From Roseovarius sp. (GTDB lineage Bacteria > Pseudomonadota > Alphaproteobacteria > Rhodobacterales > Rhodobacteraceae), in NCBI GenBank assembly GCA_014359765.1, contig JACIYT010000003.1, positions 62,001 to 126,000 of the forward strand: a stretch of 64,000 bases of DNA. The letters are read 5' to 3'. Below the pieces are notes generated by a model that saw only the letters and a program-made list of their open reading frames with translations, made no database searches and had not been told where the DNA came from. Of the stretch, positions 17,230 through 26,462 are shown piece after piece (position 1 is the first letter of the stretch; every line of letters begins with the position of its first letter). A program made the position numbers and the translations under genes.

Positions 17230-18059
17230 GACCTGACGCCATCCCGCTCGCGGGCGTGATCGGATCACCGATCGGCCACTCGCGCTCACCGCAGGTGCAT
17301 GGTCACTGGCTGCGGGCGCATGGGATCCGGGGATACTATATCCCGATGGATATCGCCGAGGGCGACCTGGCGGAGGCGCTGCGCATGTTGCCCCGGCTCG
17401 GCTTTGTCGGGGTCAACGTGACCGTGCCTCACAAGGAGCGCGCGCTGGCGCTTGCCGATCATGTCAGCGATACCGCAAGGCTCATCGGCGCGGCGAACAC
17501 CCTCAGCTTTGATGCCGAGGGTGCGATCCATGCCGACAACACCGATGCGCACGGTTTTCTCGCCAATCTGCGGCAGGCCGTGCCGGGCTGGAACGCGGCG
17601 GCGGGACCGGCTGCGGTGCTCGGTGCGGGCGGGGCGGCGCGCGCGGTGGTCGTGGCGTTGCGTGATGCCGGCGCGCCGGAAATCCTGATCGCCAACCGCA
17701 CACGCGACCGGGCGGAGGCGCTGCGCGAGGCGTTCGGCGACCGGCTGCGCGTGGTCGATTGGGTGGAGGCGGGCAACATGCTCGAACAGGCGGCGACGGT
17801 GGTGAACACCACCGCGCTCGGCATGACCGGCAAGCCACCCCTGCGCGTTCCGCTCGACGGGCTGCAAAGGGGCGCGGTCGTCGCCGATCTCGTCTATGCG
17901 CCGCTCAGGACCAGGCTCCTCGAGGTGGCCGGGGAAATGGGCTGCATCCCCGTCGATGGTCTGGGCATGTTGCTCCATCAGGCGGCGCCGGGATTCGAGC
18001 GCTGGTTCGGTGCGCGCCCGGAGGTGGATGCGGCCACGCGCGCGGCGGCGCTGCAATGA
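17226..18059 (+). CDS. aroE: AroE, shikimate dehydrogenase
   Basis: NADPH-dependent reduction of 3-dehydroshikimate in chorismate synthesis. The 277 residues show the shikimate-binding [10 protein letters not shown], the catalytic-lysine motif [14 protein letters not shown] and NTDAHGF, and the nucleotide-binding loop [10 protein letters not shown] followed by NRTRDRA. The start overlaps the maf stop by 4 bp and its end overlaps coaE by 4 bp. Confidence 0.97.
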   Translation: MRPDAIPLAGVIGSPIGHSRSPQVHGHWLRAHGIRGYYIPMDIAEGDLAEALRMLPRLGFVGVNVTVPHKERALALADHVSDTARLIGAANTLSFDAEGAIHADNTDAHGFLANLRQAVPGWNAAAGPAAVLGAGGAARAVVVALRDAGAPEILIANRTRDRAEALREAFGDRLRVVDWVEAGNMLEQAATVVNTTALGMTGKPPLRVPLDGLQRGAVVADLVYAPLRTRLLEVAGEMGCIPVDGLGMLLHQAAPGFERWFGARPEVDAATRAAALQ

Positions 18060-18646
18060 CCTTTCGGCTCGGATTGACCGGCTCGATCGGTATGGGCAAA
18101 TCGACGACGGCGCAGCTGTTTGTCGAGGAGGGTTGCGCGCTCTGGGATGCCGACGCGGCTGTGCACCGGCTCTATGCGCCGGGCGGCGCGGCGGTGGCCC
18201 CGATCGCCGGGGCCTTTCCCGAAGCGGTCGAGGACGGAGCGGTAAATCGCGCGCGGCTGCGCGCGATCATCGCGCGCGATCCCGACGCCCTGAAGCGGAT
18301 CGAGGCCATCGTGCACCCGCTCGTGACCCGGGACCGGGCCGATTTCCTCGCGGCGCAGAGCGCCGATGTCACGGTTCTCGACATTCCGCTGCTGTTCGAG
18401 ACGGGTGTCGCCGATCTGGACGCGGTGGCGGTCGTCAGCGCCCCGCCCGAGGAGCAGCGCGCCCGCGTCCTGGCGCGCGGCACCATGTCGGAGGCCGATT
18501 TCGAGGCGATTCTCGCGCGTCAGATGCCCGATGCCGAAAAACGCGCCCGCGCGGATTACGTGATCGAGACCGACACGCCAGCGCACGCGCGCGAACAGGT
18601 TCGCACCATCCTGGCCGATATCCGGAGGCGTATCGCCCATGCGTGA
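18056..18646 (+). CDS. coaE: CoaE, dephospho-CoA kinase
   Basis: Last step of coenzyme A synthesis, phosphorylation of dephospho-CoA at the ribose 3' hydroxyl. The 196 residues have P-loop [10 protein letters not shown] at 9-18, [11 protein letters not shown] (substrate site), and the family segments IVHPLV and [13 protein letters not shown] overlap with aroE; 8-bp overlap with dnaQ. Confidence 0.97.
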   Translation: MTFRLGLTGSIGMGKSTTAQLFVEEGCALWDADAAVHRLYAPGGAAVAPIAGAFPEAVEDGAVNRARLRAIIARDPDALKRIEAIVHPLVTRDRADFLAAQSADVTVLDIPLLFETGVADLDAVAVVSAPPEEQRARVLARGTMSEADFEAILARQMPDAEKRARADYVIETDTPAHAREQVRTILADIRRRIAHA

Positions 18647-19370
18647 GATCGTTCTCGATACGGAAACCACAGGATTCGAGCCCTCCGAGGGGCATCGCAT
18701 CGTCGAGATCGGCGCCGTCGAGCTGCACAATCACATGCCCACCGGGCGCACCTATCACCAATATCTCAACCCCGAGCGCGACATGCCCGAGGACGCCTTT
18801 GGCGTGCACGGGATCGGGCCGGACATTCTCGTGAATGCGCGGCCACCGCGCCCGGGCGAGGTGACGCTCCGCGACAAGCCGCGTTTTGTCGAGATCGCCC
18901 AGGCCTTTCTCGACTTTATCGGCGATGCGATGCTGGTCATCCACAACGCCGCCTTCGACATGAAATTCCTCAACGCGGAGCTGGGCCGTTCGGGCCTGCC
19001 GACCCTGCCCTTTGCGCGGGCCATCGATACGCTGGCCATGGCCCGGCAGCGATTTCCCGGCGCACCGGCCTCGCTCGATGCGTTGTGCCGCCGCTTTGCC
19101 ATCGACACGAGCGCGCGCGCGCTGCATGGCGCGTTGCTCGATTCCCGTATCCTGGCCGATGTCTATCTGGAATTGCGCGGCGGGCGGCAGCCGGATTTCG
19201 CCCTGGCCGCCGATCCATCGCCGCCCGCCACGCGAGAGCCGGGTGTCGCGCAGGGCTGGCGGCCCGAGCCGCGCCCGCGCCCTCTCGCCGCGCGCCTCAC
19301 CGATGCCGAGCGGGCCGCCCATGACGCCTTTGTGGCGAAGATGGGCGATGCCGCGCTCTGGCGGCGCTGA
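18639..19370 (+). CDS. dnaQ: DnaQ, DNA polymerase III epsilon (proofreading) subunit
   Basis: 3'-5' proofreading exonuclease of the replicase. The 243 residues have DEDDh motifs: Exo[12 protein letters not shown], Exo[13 protein letters not shown], Exo[17 protein letters not shown]. The C-terminal region after about 185 is proline-rich and then helical, the part that contacts PolC/DnaE. The gene overlaps coaE by 8 bp and its stop codon directly abuts the converging secB stop with no spacer. Confidence 0.96.
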   Translation: MREIVLDTETTGFEPSEGHRIVEIGAVELHNHMPTGRTYHQYLNPERDMPEDAFGVHGIGPDILVNARPPRPGEVTLRDKPRFVEIAQAFLDFIGDAMLVIHNAAFDMKFLNAELGRSGLPTLPFARAIDTLAMARQRFPGAPASLDALCRRFAIDTSARALHGALLDSRILADVYLELRGGRQPDFALAADPSPPATREPGVAQGWRPEPRPRPLAARLTDAERAAHDAFVAKMGDAALWRR

Positions 19371-19892
19371 TCAGGCGTTGCCGGGTTTTGTCTGCGCCTG
19401 CGCCTGGCGTCTGGCGACTTCGTGCCGGTAGAGCTGCACGAAGTCGATATTGTCGAGATTGAGCGGCGGAAAGCCCCCGTCGCGCGTCACGTCGCTGACG
19501 ATCCGGCGCATGAAGGGGAACATCTGGCGCGGGCATTCGATCAGCAGGAAGGGGTGCATTTGCTCCTCCGGCACACCCTCGATGTGGAAAATGCCCACAT
19601 AATCCATTTCGAGCACGAACAGCGCTTCGTCGCTTTCCTTGTTGCGCGAGGTGATGTTGAGCTTGCAGCCGACCTCGTATTGATGTTCGACGGCGCGTTT
19701 TCTGGCATCGAGGTTGACGGTTACCTTGATATCGGGCTGCACCTCGCCGCCGCTACCCCGCTGTGCGAGGACATTCTCGAAGGAGAGATCGCGGACGAAC
19801 TGGCTGATGATCCGCAAGGTGAGCTGCGGCGCAGTCGGCTGCTGGTTGTCTCCTGCGGTTTCCGGTGCGGCACCGTTTCCATGCTCGGCCAT
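19371..19892 (-). CDS. secB: SecB, preprotein export chaperone
   Basis: Tetrameric cytoplasmic chaperone that delivers unfolded preproteins to SecA. The 173 residues are slightly longer than the E. coli protein. Family features: QFVRDLSFENV near residues 31-41, KLNITSRNKESDEALFVLEMDYVGIF, and the C-terminal core IECPRQMFPFMRRIVSDVTRDGGFPPLNL. An AGGAGA site precedes the ATG. It is on the opposite strand to dnaQ, ending at the adjacent base. Confidence 0.97.
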   Translation of the reverse strand: MAEHGNGAAPETAGDNQQPTAPQLTLRIISQFVRDLSFENVLAQRGSGGEVQPDIKVTVNLDARKRAVEHQYEVGCKLNITSRNKESDEALFVLEMDYVGIFHIEGVPEEQMHPFLLIECPRQMFPFMRRIVSDVTRDGGFPPLNLDNIDFVQLYRHEVARRQAQAQTKPGNA

Positions 19893-19949
19893 ATGGGTCT
19901 CCTGATCGAAATGACGTTGCCGGTTGCTTAGCAGGGCCGGGGCCGGGCC

Positions 19950-20411
19950 TCAATGCCCGGACCGGTCCGGCGGAACCTTTCTGTCAGGGTCGAGCGCCTC
20001 GTATTCGCCTTCGATGATATCGGCACCGGGCGCCGGGTGATGGACCCTGTGCTCCATGTGAAAGACCACCGCCCGTTTCCGGATCCCGGCAAGGATCCGC
20101 GCGCGCACCGGCGGCAGCAACAGGGCAAGGCCCACGGCATCGGTGAAGAAACCCGGCGTCAGCAGCAGCGCGCCCGCGAACAGGATGAGCGCGCCATGGA
20201 TCAGCGGCCCGGACGGATCGCCGCGCCCGTCAAGCGCGGCGCGCAGCCGGTTGATCTCGTGAAACCCCTGCCGCCGCATCAGCGCCGTCCCGACAAGCGC
20301 CGTCAGGATCACGATGGCGAGCGTCGGCCAGAGGCCGATCGCCCCGCCCACCTGAACGAAAAGCGCGATCTCGATGAGCGGCACGGCGATGAACGCGAGC
20401 AAGAGCCACAT
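19950..20411 (-). CDS. fxsA: FxsA-family membrane protein
   Basis: Cytoplasmic membrane protein of 153 residues with about four hydrophobic segments in the first 100, then a charged tail. FxsA of E. coli interferes with F-exclusion of phage T7; the native role is unknown. Family features: PLIEIALFVQVGGAIGLWPTL, RRQGFHEI and LLLTPGFFTDAVGLALLLPP. ATG 20411 is chosen because GAAGGAGG lies 7 bp upstream; a longer frame to 20456 lacks a site. Divergent from the Tim44-like gene. Confidence 0.88.
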   Translation of the reverse strand: MWLLLAFIAVPLIEIALFVQVGGAIGLWPTLAIVILTALVGTALMRRQGFHEINRLRAALDGRGDPSGPLIHGALILFAGALLLTPGFFTDAVGLALLLPPVRARILAGIRKRAVVFHMEHRVHHPAPGADIIEGEYEALDPDRKVPPDRSGH

Positions 20412-20448
20412 TGGGGGCCTCCTTCGATTTGCACGGCTTGTGGTGGAC

Positions 20449-20476
20449 TTGACCACGCCCCTCCCCTACATAAGGT
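20449..20476 (+). promoter_or_regulatory. Candidate promoter of the Tim44-like gene
   Basis: TTGACC (20449-20454), 16 bp, TAAGGT (20471-20476), about 43 bp before the ATG at 20520, in the divergent fxsA/Tim44 spacer. Confidence 0.4.
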
Positions 20477-20519
20477 CAGGTGTCACAGCCTGCCATGCCC
20501 CGCACGACATGAGGTTTTC

Positions 20520-21179
20520 ATGAATTCGCCGATCCTGCAATTGCTGGTCCTCGCCGGTATCGCCATTTTCCTGATCGTGCGGCTCAGGAATGTGCTGGGC
20601 ACGCGTGACGGGTTCGAGGGACCGCCGGCCACGCGCCCGCTGGAGACGCCGGCAGAGCGGCGCGGCTTCGAGGTGATCGAGGGCGGGCCGGATCGCGATA
20701 TTGTCGATCATGTGCCCGAGGATTCCGATGCCGCCGCAGCGCTGGCCGAAATGAAGCGGATCGAGCCCGATTTCGGCGTGACCGACTTCCTCCAGGGCGC
20801 TCGCGGCGCCTATGAGATGATCCTCATGGCCTTCGAGAATGGCACGCTCGACGAGGTCGCGCCGTTCCTGTCGCCCGAGGTTTTCGAGGCCTTCGCGCAG
20901 GTGATCGACGCGCGCGAGCAGCAGGGCCTGCGCGTCGAGACCGAATTGCTCGGGATCCGTGATCTGGCGCTGAACGACGCGCGTTTCGATCCCGCCACCC
21001 GCCGCGCCGAGATCGACGTGCGCTATGTGGCCGAGCTTGTCTCGGTGGTGCGCGATGCCGAAGGCAGGATCGTCGAGGGCGAGCCCGGCAATGTCCGCCG
21101 ACAAAAGGACCTGTGGACCTTCGAGCGGATCATGGGCTCGGACGATCCGAACTGGCGGCTTGTTGCCACGGGCGAATGA
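20520..21179 (+). CDS. Tim44/TimA-like inner-membrane protein
   Basis: The 219 residues have one N-terminal transmembrane helix (about 4-22, LQLLVLAGIAIFLIVRL) and a C-terminal Tim44-like domain from about 85 (NTF2-like fold), including FLQGARGAYEMILMAFENGTL and LWTFERIMGSDDPNWRL. Alphaproteobacterial homologues resemble mitochondrial Tim44 and have been linked to inner-membrane protein assembly. GAGGTTTTC precedes the ATG. It lies next to secB-fxsA and is followed by an Smr gene, an arrangement shared by related genomes; the operon partner fits an envelope role. Confidence 0.85.
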   Translation: MNSPILQLLVLAGIAIFLIVRLRNVLGTRDGFEGPPATRPLETPAERRGFEVIEGGPDRDIVDHVPEDSDAAAALAEMKRIEPDFGVTDFLQGARGAYEMILMAFENGTLDEVAPFLSPEVFEAFAQVIDAREQQGLRVETELLGIRDLALNDARFDPATRRAEIDVRYVAELVSVVRDAEGRIVEGEPGNVRRQKDLWTFERIMGSDDPNWRLVATGE

Positions 21180-21216
21180 CGATTGCGCGGCCCCTCCGGG
21201 CAGGGACTGGCGCCCC

Positions 21217-21804
21217 GTGACCCGCAAGCGCCACCTGCGGCCCGAGGAAGAGGCGCTGTGGCAGGCGGTCGCGCGCCGCACCGTCCCGCTCCACCGGCCG
21301 CAGGTCTCTGCCCCGCCCGCCCCCGCCCGACCGGAGCGACCGGCGAACCCCGTGTCCCAACCGGTCGAGCCGTTTCGCATCGGGCAGGCGGCGCGCCCTG
21401 GCGCGCCCGCCCATGATGTGCTGCCCGGCCTTGGCGAGAGGATCGCCGCCGCGCCGCTCGCCATGGACCGCAAGGCGTTCCAGCGGTTGCGCCAGGGAAA
21501 GCTCGTGCCCGAGGCGCGCATCGACCTGCACGGCCTGACCCTCGATCAGGCGCATGGCGCCCTCACCGGCTTTGTCCGGCGCAGCCATGCGCAGGGCAAG
21601 CGGCTTGTCCTCGTCGTTACCGGCAAGGGCAAGGACCGCGACGAAGGCGGGCCGATCCCGGTGCGTCGCGGCGTGTTGCGCCACAGCGTTCCTCAATGGC
21701 TTCGCCTTGCGCCGCTGGCCCCGCTTGTCCTTCAGGTGGTCGAGGCGCATCGCAAGCACGGCGGCAGCGGGGCCTGGTATGTCTATCTGCGGCGCCAGCG
21801 ATAG
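21217..21804 (+). CDS. Smr/MutS2-type domain protein
   Basis: The 195 residues end in an Smr domain (about 105-195): IDLHGLTLDQAH, the TGKGKDRDEGGPIPVRRGVLR loop and AHRKHGGSGAWYVYLRR. Smr domains are nucleases acting on DNA junctions or, in bacterial SmrB, on mRNA at collided ribosomes; the proline-rich first 100 residues are not conserved. GTG 21217 has AGGGA 11 bp upstream and gives the usual VTRKRHLRPEE start. It follows the Tim44-like gene by 37 bp. Confidence 0.87.
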   Translation: MTRKRHLRPEEEALWQAVARRTVPLHRPQVSAPPAPARPERPANPVSQPVEPFRIGQAARPGAPAHDVLPGLGERIAAAPLAMDRKAFQRLRQGKLVPEARIDLHGLTLDQAHGALTGFVRRSHAQGKRLVLVVTGKGKDRDEGGPIPVRRGVLRHSVPQWLRLAPLAPLVLQVVEAHRKHGGSGAWYVYLRRQR

Positions 21805-21854
21805 ACCGGGATGCGCCCGCCCGCATCGGCGCGCGCCCCGCGCCGGCGGCCATG

Positions 21855-22325
21855 TCATTCCCGGTGATAGGGATGACCGGCAAGGATCGAGGCGGCCCGA
21901 TAGAGCTGTTCGGCGAGCATCACCCGCACGAGCATGTGCGGCCAGACCATCGGCCCGAACGAGAGCACCCTGTCGGCGCGCTCGCGCAGTTCCGGCAAGA
22001 GCCCGTCCGCCCCCCCGATGAGCACCGCAAGATCGCTGCGCCCCGTATCACGCCACCGCGCGAGACTGTCCGCGAGGTCAGGCGAGCCCATCATCCGACC
22101 CCGCTCGTCGAGCGCCAGCACCGCCGCCCCCGCCGGGATCGCCCGCTCCAGGAGTTCGGCCTCGGCGGCCCTTCCGCCTCCGCGCCGGTCCTCGACCTCA
22201 TGCACGCTCACCGGACCAAGGCCGAGCGCGCGCCCGGTCCGGTCGAATCGCTCCAGATAATCATCGACGAGCGCGCGTTCCGGCCCGGCGCGCAACCGGC
22301 CGACCGCGCAGATGCGCAGCCGCAT
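21855..22325 (-). CDS. rlmH: RlmH, 23S rRNA pseudouridine-1915 N3-methyltransferase
   Basis: SPOUT-class methyltransferase acting on the 70S ribosome. The 156 residues have the knot-forming C-terminus: [44 protein letters not shown], ending GHPYHRE. The N-terminal [24 protein letters not shown] is typical. It is immediately downstream of rsfS (stop and start adjacent), the common rsfS-rlmH pair of ribosome-associated factors. Confidence 0.97.
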   Translation of the reverse strand: MRLRICAVGRLRAGPERALVDDYLERFDRTGRALGLGPVSVHEVEDRRGGGRAAEAELLERAIPAGAAVLALDERGRMMGSPDLADSLARWRDTGRSDLAVLIGGADGLLPELRERADRVLSFGPMVWPHMLVRVMLAEQLYRAASILAGHPYHRE

Positions 22326-22733
22326 TCAGACCCGGGCGGCAGCGGCCTGCCCCGCGGGCAGCCACATCTTCTCGAGCTGATAGAAATCGCGCACCTCGGG
22401 GCGAAATACATGCACGATCACATCGCCCGTGTCGATCAGCACCCAGTCGCCGGTTTCCTTGCCCTCGATGCGGGACAGGACACCGTGCTCCTGCTTGAGC
22501 CGTTCGACGAGCTTTTCGGCGATCGCCGAGACCTGCCGCGACGAGCGCCCCGAGCATATCACCATGTAATCGCCCATGGCCGAGCGCCCGCGCAGGTCGA
22601 TCTGCACGATGTCTTCGGCCTTGTCGTCGTCGAGGGATTTGAGGATCGCCGCGAGCTGCGCTTCGCTATCCGCGTGCGGTGCGGCCGTCATATGGACCGC
22701 CGCCATATCAGCGGCAGGCGCCGCATGAGACAT
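22326..22733 (-). CDS. rsfS: RsfS, ribosomal silencing factor
   Basis: Binds ribosomal protein uL14 and stops subunit joining in starvation. The conserved DUF143 core spans about 25-125: LDDDKAEDIVQIDLRG, GDYMVICSGRSSRQVSAIAEKL, GDWVLIDTGDVIVHVF and YQLEKMW. The start is uncertain: ATG 22733 (135 residues) lies 16 nt after a strong AAGGAGGA, while ATG 22790 (154 residues) is in frame with no clear site. Both include the whole domain. Confidence 0.9.
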   Translation of the reverse strand: MSHAAPAADMAAVHMTAAPHADSEAQLAAILKSLDDDKAEDIVQIDLRGRSAMGDYMVICSGRSSRQVSAIAEKLVERLKQEHGVLSRIEGKETGDWVLIDTGDVIVHVFRPEVRDFYQLEKMWLPAGQAAAARV

Positions 22734-22873
22734 GAGAGACAGGACATCGTCCTCCTTCGCTGCGCACCGCAGGGCCCCGGTGCCGGGCATGTTTCCAACG
22801 TAGCAAGAGAAACGTGACTTTTCAATGAACCACGGCCCACGGGCCGCCCCGTGCGCGCGATGTTGCGTGATTT

Positions 22874-24187
22874 TTACCCAGTGCCCCCGCCCCCGCCCAG
22901 CATCCGCACCTCGCGCTGCGGGAAGGGGATCGAGATCCCGTGCTCCTGAAACGCATCCCAGAGCGCGAGATAGACATTGCCCCGGATATTGGTCAGACCC
23001 TGCGTCGGATCGCTGATCCAGAAGCGCAGGATATAATCCACGCTGCTATCGCCGAAGCCGGTGATGTGACAGACGGGCGCCGGGCTGGCCAGCACGCGCC
23101 TGACACCTGCCGCCGCCGCCGTGGCGATGCGGCGCACCGCGTGCGGATCGTCGCCATAGGCGGTGCCGAAATGGATGTCGAGCCGCACGAAATCGTCGGA
23201 ATGGGACCAGTTGACCACCTGCCCGGTGATCAGGTCCTCGTTGGGGATGAGGTATTCGCGCCCGTCGCGTGTGGTGATCGAGACATAGCGCGCGCCAAGG
23301 CTGTTGATCCAGCCGAAGGTCTCGCCGAGGCTGATGACATCGCCGGGCTTGATCGACTTGTCGAGCAGGATGATGACACCGGAAACGAGGTTCGACACCA
23401 CCTTTTGCAGCCCGAAGCCGAGCCCCACGCCGATCGCCCCCGACAGCACCGCAAGCCCGGTCAGATCCACCCCCACCGCGCGCAGCCCGATGAAGAACGC
23501 CCCGCCATAGAGCAGCATTTGCAGGAGCTTGACCACCAGCACCTGCATCGAGGGCGAGATTTCGGGATTCCTGCGCACCCGTGCCGCGCTTGTCGTCGCG
23601 ATGAAGCGCGCCAGCGCAAAGAGCAGCCCGATCAGAACCACGGCCTGCACCAGCAGCCATAGCGAGAGCCGCGTTTCGCCGATCTCCAGGGCCCAGCCGT
23701 CGAGCAGCGTCTGCGCTTCGTCGGTCAGGTTCAGGATGATCAGCGTGACCCATGTCCAGCCCGCATAGCGCACCAGCCCACGCAGGAAACCGTTGCCGAT
23801 GAGCCGCGTCACGATGGCGATCACCAGCCAGGCAAGCGCCAGTTCGGCAATGATCGTGAGCAGGGAGGACCGGCTGGGCCAGGTAAAGGCCCGCATCAGC
23901 CAGACCATGGGCCAGATCAGCGCCACGAAAAAGATCAACCGCAATTGCCGGTGCAACATCACCAGCAGGCGCATCCGCCATTTCGGCCAGCCCTCGCGCC
24001 GGCGCATCCACTCCCGGCAAACCGGGCCGAGCACCTTTTTGAGGACATGCGCCGCCCCGAAAAGACCGAGCGCAATCCCGACCTGATATGCGTTCCACGG
24101 GCGCATCAGGCCGCGCAGGAACAGTTCCAGTTGCGCCCAGAGCCCGAGCGCGATTTCCCGGGTCAGGGTGATGGCATCGCCTTCCAT
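22874..24187 (-). CDS. MscS-family mechanosensitive channel
   Basis: Inner-membrane channel of 437 residues (from ATG 24187; an in-frame ATG at 24247 adds 20 residues). It has several predicted helices before the MscS core, so it belongs to the larger MscS-like branch. The pore helix is VLSGAIGVGLGFGLQKVVSNLVSGVIILLDKSI, followed by the beta domain (KPGDVISLGETFGWINSLGARYVSITTRDGREYLIPNEDL) and the C-terminal cage. It opens on hypo-osmotic shock. It is divergent from the deacetylase-like gene. Confidence 0.88.
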   Translation of the reverse strand: MEGDAITLTREIALGLWAQLELFLRGLMRPWNAYQVGIALGLFGAAHVLKKVLGPVCREWMRRREGWPKWRMRLLVMLHRQLRLIFFVALIWPMVWLMRAFTWPSRSSLLTIIAELALAWLVIAIVTRLIGNGFLRGLVRYAGWTWVTLIILNLTDEAQTLLDGWALEIGETRLSLWLLVQAVVLIGLLFALARFIATTSAARVRRNPEISPSMQVLVVKLLQMLLYGGAFFIGLRAVGVDLTGLAVLSGAIGVGLGFGLQKVVSNLVSGVIILLDKSIKPGDVISLGETFGWINSLGARYVSITTRDGREYLIPNEDLITGQVVNWSHSDDFVRLDIHFGTAYGDDPHAVRRIATAAAAGVRRVLASPAPVCHITGFGDSSVDYILRFWISDPTQGLTNIRGNVYLALWDAFQEHGISIPFPQREVRMLGGGGGTG

Positions 24188-24285
24188 GACGGTCAGAGTG
24201 GCACGCGCCCCGGCTTCCCACAAGGCTGCACTGGACAAGCGACGCAAATCCCGGTCTTTTCCACGGGAATCGACGGAGGAGCGCC

Positions 24286-25215
24286 ATGACCACTGCCCTG
24301 ATCACGCATGACGATTGTCTCGATCATCTCACGCCCCGTGGTCACCCCGAGCAGGTGGCGCGGCTCGTGCGTATCCTGGAGGTGCTCGAGAGCAGGGAGC
24401 TCAAGCGGGTCAAGGCGCCGATGGTGGCCGAGGACGATCTGTTGCGCGCGCATCCTGCGACATATGTCGCGCGCATTCGTGCCGCGGCCCCGGTTGAGGG
24501 GCGCGCGCAGCTCGACGCCGATACCTGGATGTCGCCCGGCAGCCTCGACGCGGCGCATCGCGCCGCCGGGGGCGCGGTGCGCGCGGTCGATCTGGTGCTC
24601 GCGGGCGAGGCGGACAATGCCTTTGTCGCCGCGCGCCCGCCGGGGCACCACGCCGAGCGCGAAACACCGATGGGTTTCTGCATTTTCGGCAATGTCGCGG
24701 TGGCGGCGAAACACGCGCTGGAGCATCACGGCCTGTCCCGTGTCGCGGTGGTGGATTTCGATGTGCATCACGGCAACGGCACGCAGGACCTGCTCGAGGA
24801 TGAGCCGCGCGCGCTCTTCATCTCCTCGCATCAGTTCCCGCTCTGGCCCGGCACCGGCACCGCCGACGAGACCGGGCCGCATGGCACGATCCTCAACCTG
24901 CCGCTGGCACCTGGCGCCGGCTCTGCCGATTTCCGCCGCGCCTATGAGGAAAAGGTGTTTCCCCGAATCGCCGATTTCTGCCCCGATCTGATTCTCGTGT
25001 CGGCCGGGTTCGATGCGCATCGCGCCGATCCGCTGGCGGAATTGCGCCTCGAGACCGGGGATTTCGCCTGGGTCACCGAGCGGCTCTGCGATCTGGCCGA
25101 GGCGCATTGCGGCGGGCGGCTGGTGAGCTGCCTGGAAGGTGGCTATGACCTCGACGCGCTGGCCGCGAGCGTCGCGGTGCATGTCGATGTTCTCATCGCG
25201 CGCGCGGCGGGGTGA
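24286..25215 (+). CDS. Histone-deacetylase-fold amidohydrolase (acetylpolyamine-type)
   Basis: Zinc-dependent deacetylase-fold enzyme of 309 residues. Active-site motifs: RPPGHHAE (tandem His), VAVVDFDVHHGNGTQ (Asp and His zinc ligands), and VSAGFDAHRADPLAEL (zinc-ligand Asp). Bacterial members deacetylate acetylpolyamines or other small acetyl-amides; the substrate here is unknown. GGAGGAGCGCC precedes the ATG. It overlaps the MFS gene by 4 bp (GTGA), so the two are one unit. Confidence 0.88.
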   Translation: MTTALITHDDCLDHLTPRGHPEQVARLVRILEVLESRELKRVKAPMVAEDDLLRAHPATYVARIRAAAPVEGRAQLDADTWMSPGSLDAAHRAAGGAVRAVDLVLAGEADNAFVAARPPGHHAERETPMGFCIFGNVAVAAKHALEHHGLSRVAVVDFDVHHGNGTQDLLEDEPRALFISSHQFPLWPGTGTADETGPHGTILNLPLAPGAGSADFRRAYEEKVFPRIADFCPDLILVSAGFDAHRADPLAELRLETGDFAWVTERLCDLAEAHCGGRLVSCLEGGYDLDALAASVAVHVDVLIARAAG

Positions 25216-26393
25216 CGGGGATGCGCGCGGGTCTCATGCTTCTGTGCCTTGGCTATGTGCTCAGCCAGTTCTTTCGTGCCTTTCTTGCCGTGCTCAGCGG
25301 TCCGCTCGAGAACGATCTCGGCACCACGCCGGACGATCTGGCCTTTGCCTCGGGGCTGTGGTTCCTCGTTTTCGCCGCGATGCAGATCCCGGTGGGATGG
25401 GCGCTCGACCGGGTCGGACCGCGGCGCACGGCGGCGGGGCTGCTGTTCCTCGGCGGTGGCGGCGGCGCGGCGGTCTTTGCCATGGCCAGCGCGCCCTGGC
25501 ATGTGAGCCTCGCCATGGCGCTCATCGGGGTGGGGTGTTCGCCGGTGCTCATGGCCTCTTTCTACATCTTCGCGCGCGAATTTCCGCCCGCGCGTTTTGC
25601 CACGCTGGCGGCGCTGATGCTGGGGGTGGGCTCGGTCGGCAATCTCGTTGCCGCCTGGCCGATGGCCTGGGCGGCCGAGACAATGGGCTGGCGCGCGGCG
25701 CTCTGGGGGCTGGCGGGGCTGTCGGCGGCGGTGGCGGCGGGGATCGCTGCGCTGGTGCGCGACCCGGAGGCAGTGACCGGCGAGGCGCGTGGCTCGGTTC
25801 TCGATCTGCTGAAAATGAGGGCGCTCTGGCCGCTCCTGCCGCTGATGTTCGTGGCCTACGCGCCCTCGGCGGCGCTGCGCGGGTTATGGGCGGGGCCCTA
25901 TCTGCGCGATGTCTTCGGGCTCGATACGTCGCAGGTGGGGCAGGCGACGCTGGTCATGGGTGTGGCGATGATTGCGGGCACGCTGGTCTATGGCCCGCTC
26001 GACCGGCTGTTTTCCACCCGCAAATGGGTGGTCTTTGGCGGCAATCTCGTGGCGGCGTTGGCGCTTCTGGCGCTGATCCTTGCGCCGGATCGGGGGCTTT
26101 TGCTGTCGGTGGCGCTGCTGGCGGTGATCGGTTTCGCGGGCGCGTCCTTTCCGGTGATCGTGGCGCATGGCCGCGCGTTCATCCCGGCGCATCTGGCGGG
26201 GCGCGGGGTCACGCTGCTCAATCTCTTCGGCATCGGCGGCGTGGGGGTGGCGCAGTTCGTCTCCGGCCCGGTCCACGCCGCCGCGGCGACGCAGGGGGCG
26301 CTGGCGGGGCATGTGGCGATCTTCACGCTCTTCGCCGGCGCGCTGGCCCTTGGCCTCGTGCTCTATCTCTTCAGCCGCGACAGTCTCGATTGA
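25212..26393 (+). CDS. MFS transporter
   Basis: Twelve-helix major facilitator of 393 residues. Features include the N-terminal GYVLSQFFRAFLAVLSGPLE and loop 2-3 GWALDRVGPRRT (variant of the MFS motif A). It resembles the nitrate/sulfonate-independent group of MFS proteins common in Roseobacters; substrate unknown. GTG 25212 overlaps the deacetylase stop; ATG 25221, three codons later, is an equally possible start. Confidence 0.82.
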   Translation: MTGMRAGLMLLCLGYVLSQFFRAFLAVLSGPLENDLGTTPDDLAFASGLWFLVFAAMQIPVGWALDRVGPRRTAAGLLFLGGGGGAAVFAMASAPWHVSLAMALIGVGCSPVLMASFYIFAREFPPARFATLAALMLGVGSVGNLVAAWPMAWAAETMGWRAALWGLAGLSAAVAAGIAALVRDPEAVTGEARGSVLDLLKMRALWPLLPLMFVAYAPSAALRGLWAGPYLRDVFGLDTSQVGQATLVMGVAMIAGTLVYGPLDRLFSTRKWVVFGGNLVAALALLALILAPDRGLLLSVALLAVIGFAGASFPVIVAHGRAFIPAHLAGRGVTLLNLFGIGGVGVAQFVSGPVHAAAATQGALAGHVAIFTLFAGALALGLVLYLFSRDSLD

Positions 26394-26462
26394 GCAAACC
26401 GCTTTAATCCCGCACCCAATCCCTGTATGACGCCCGCGCAACCCCGCACTGGAGGCAATATC

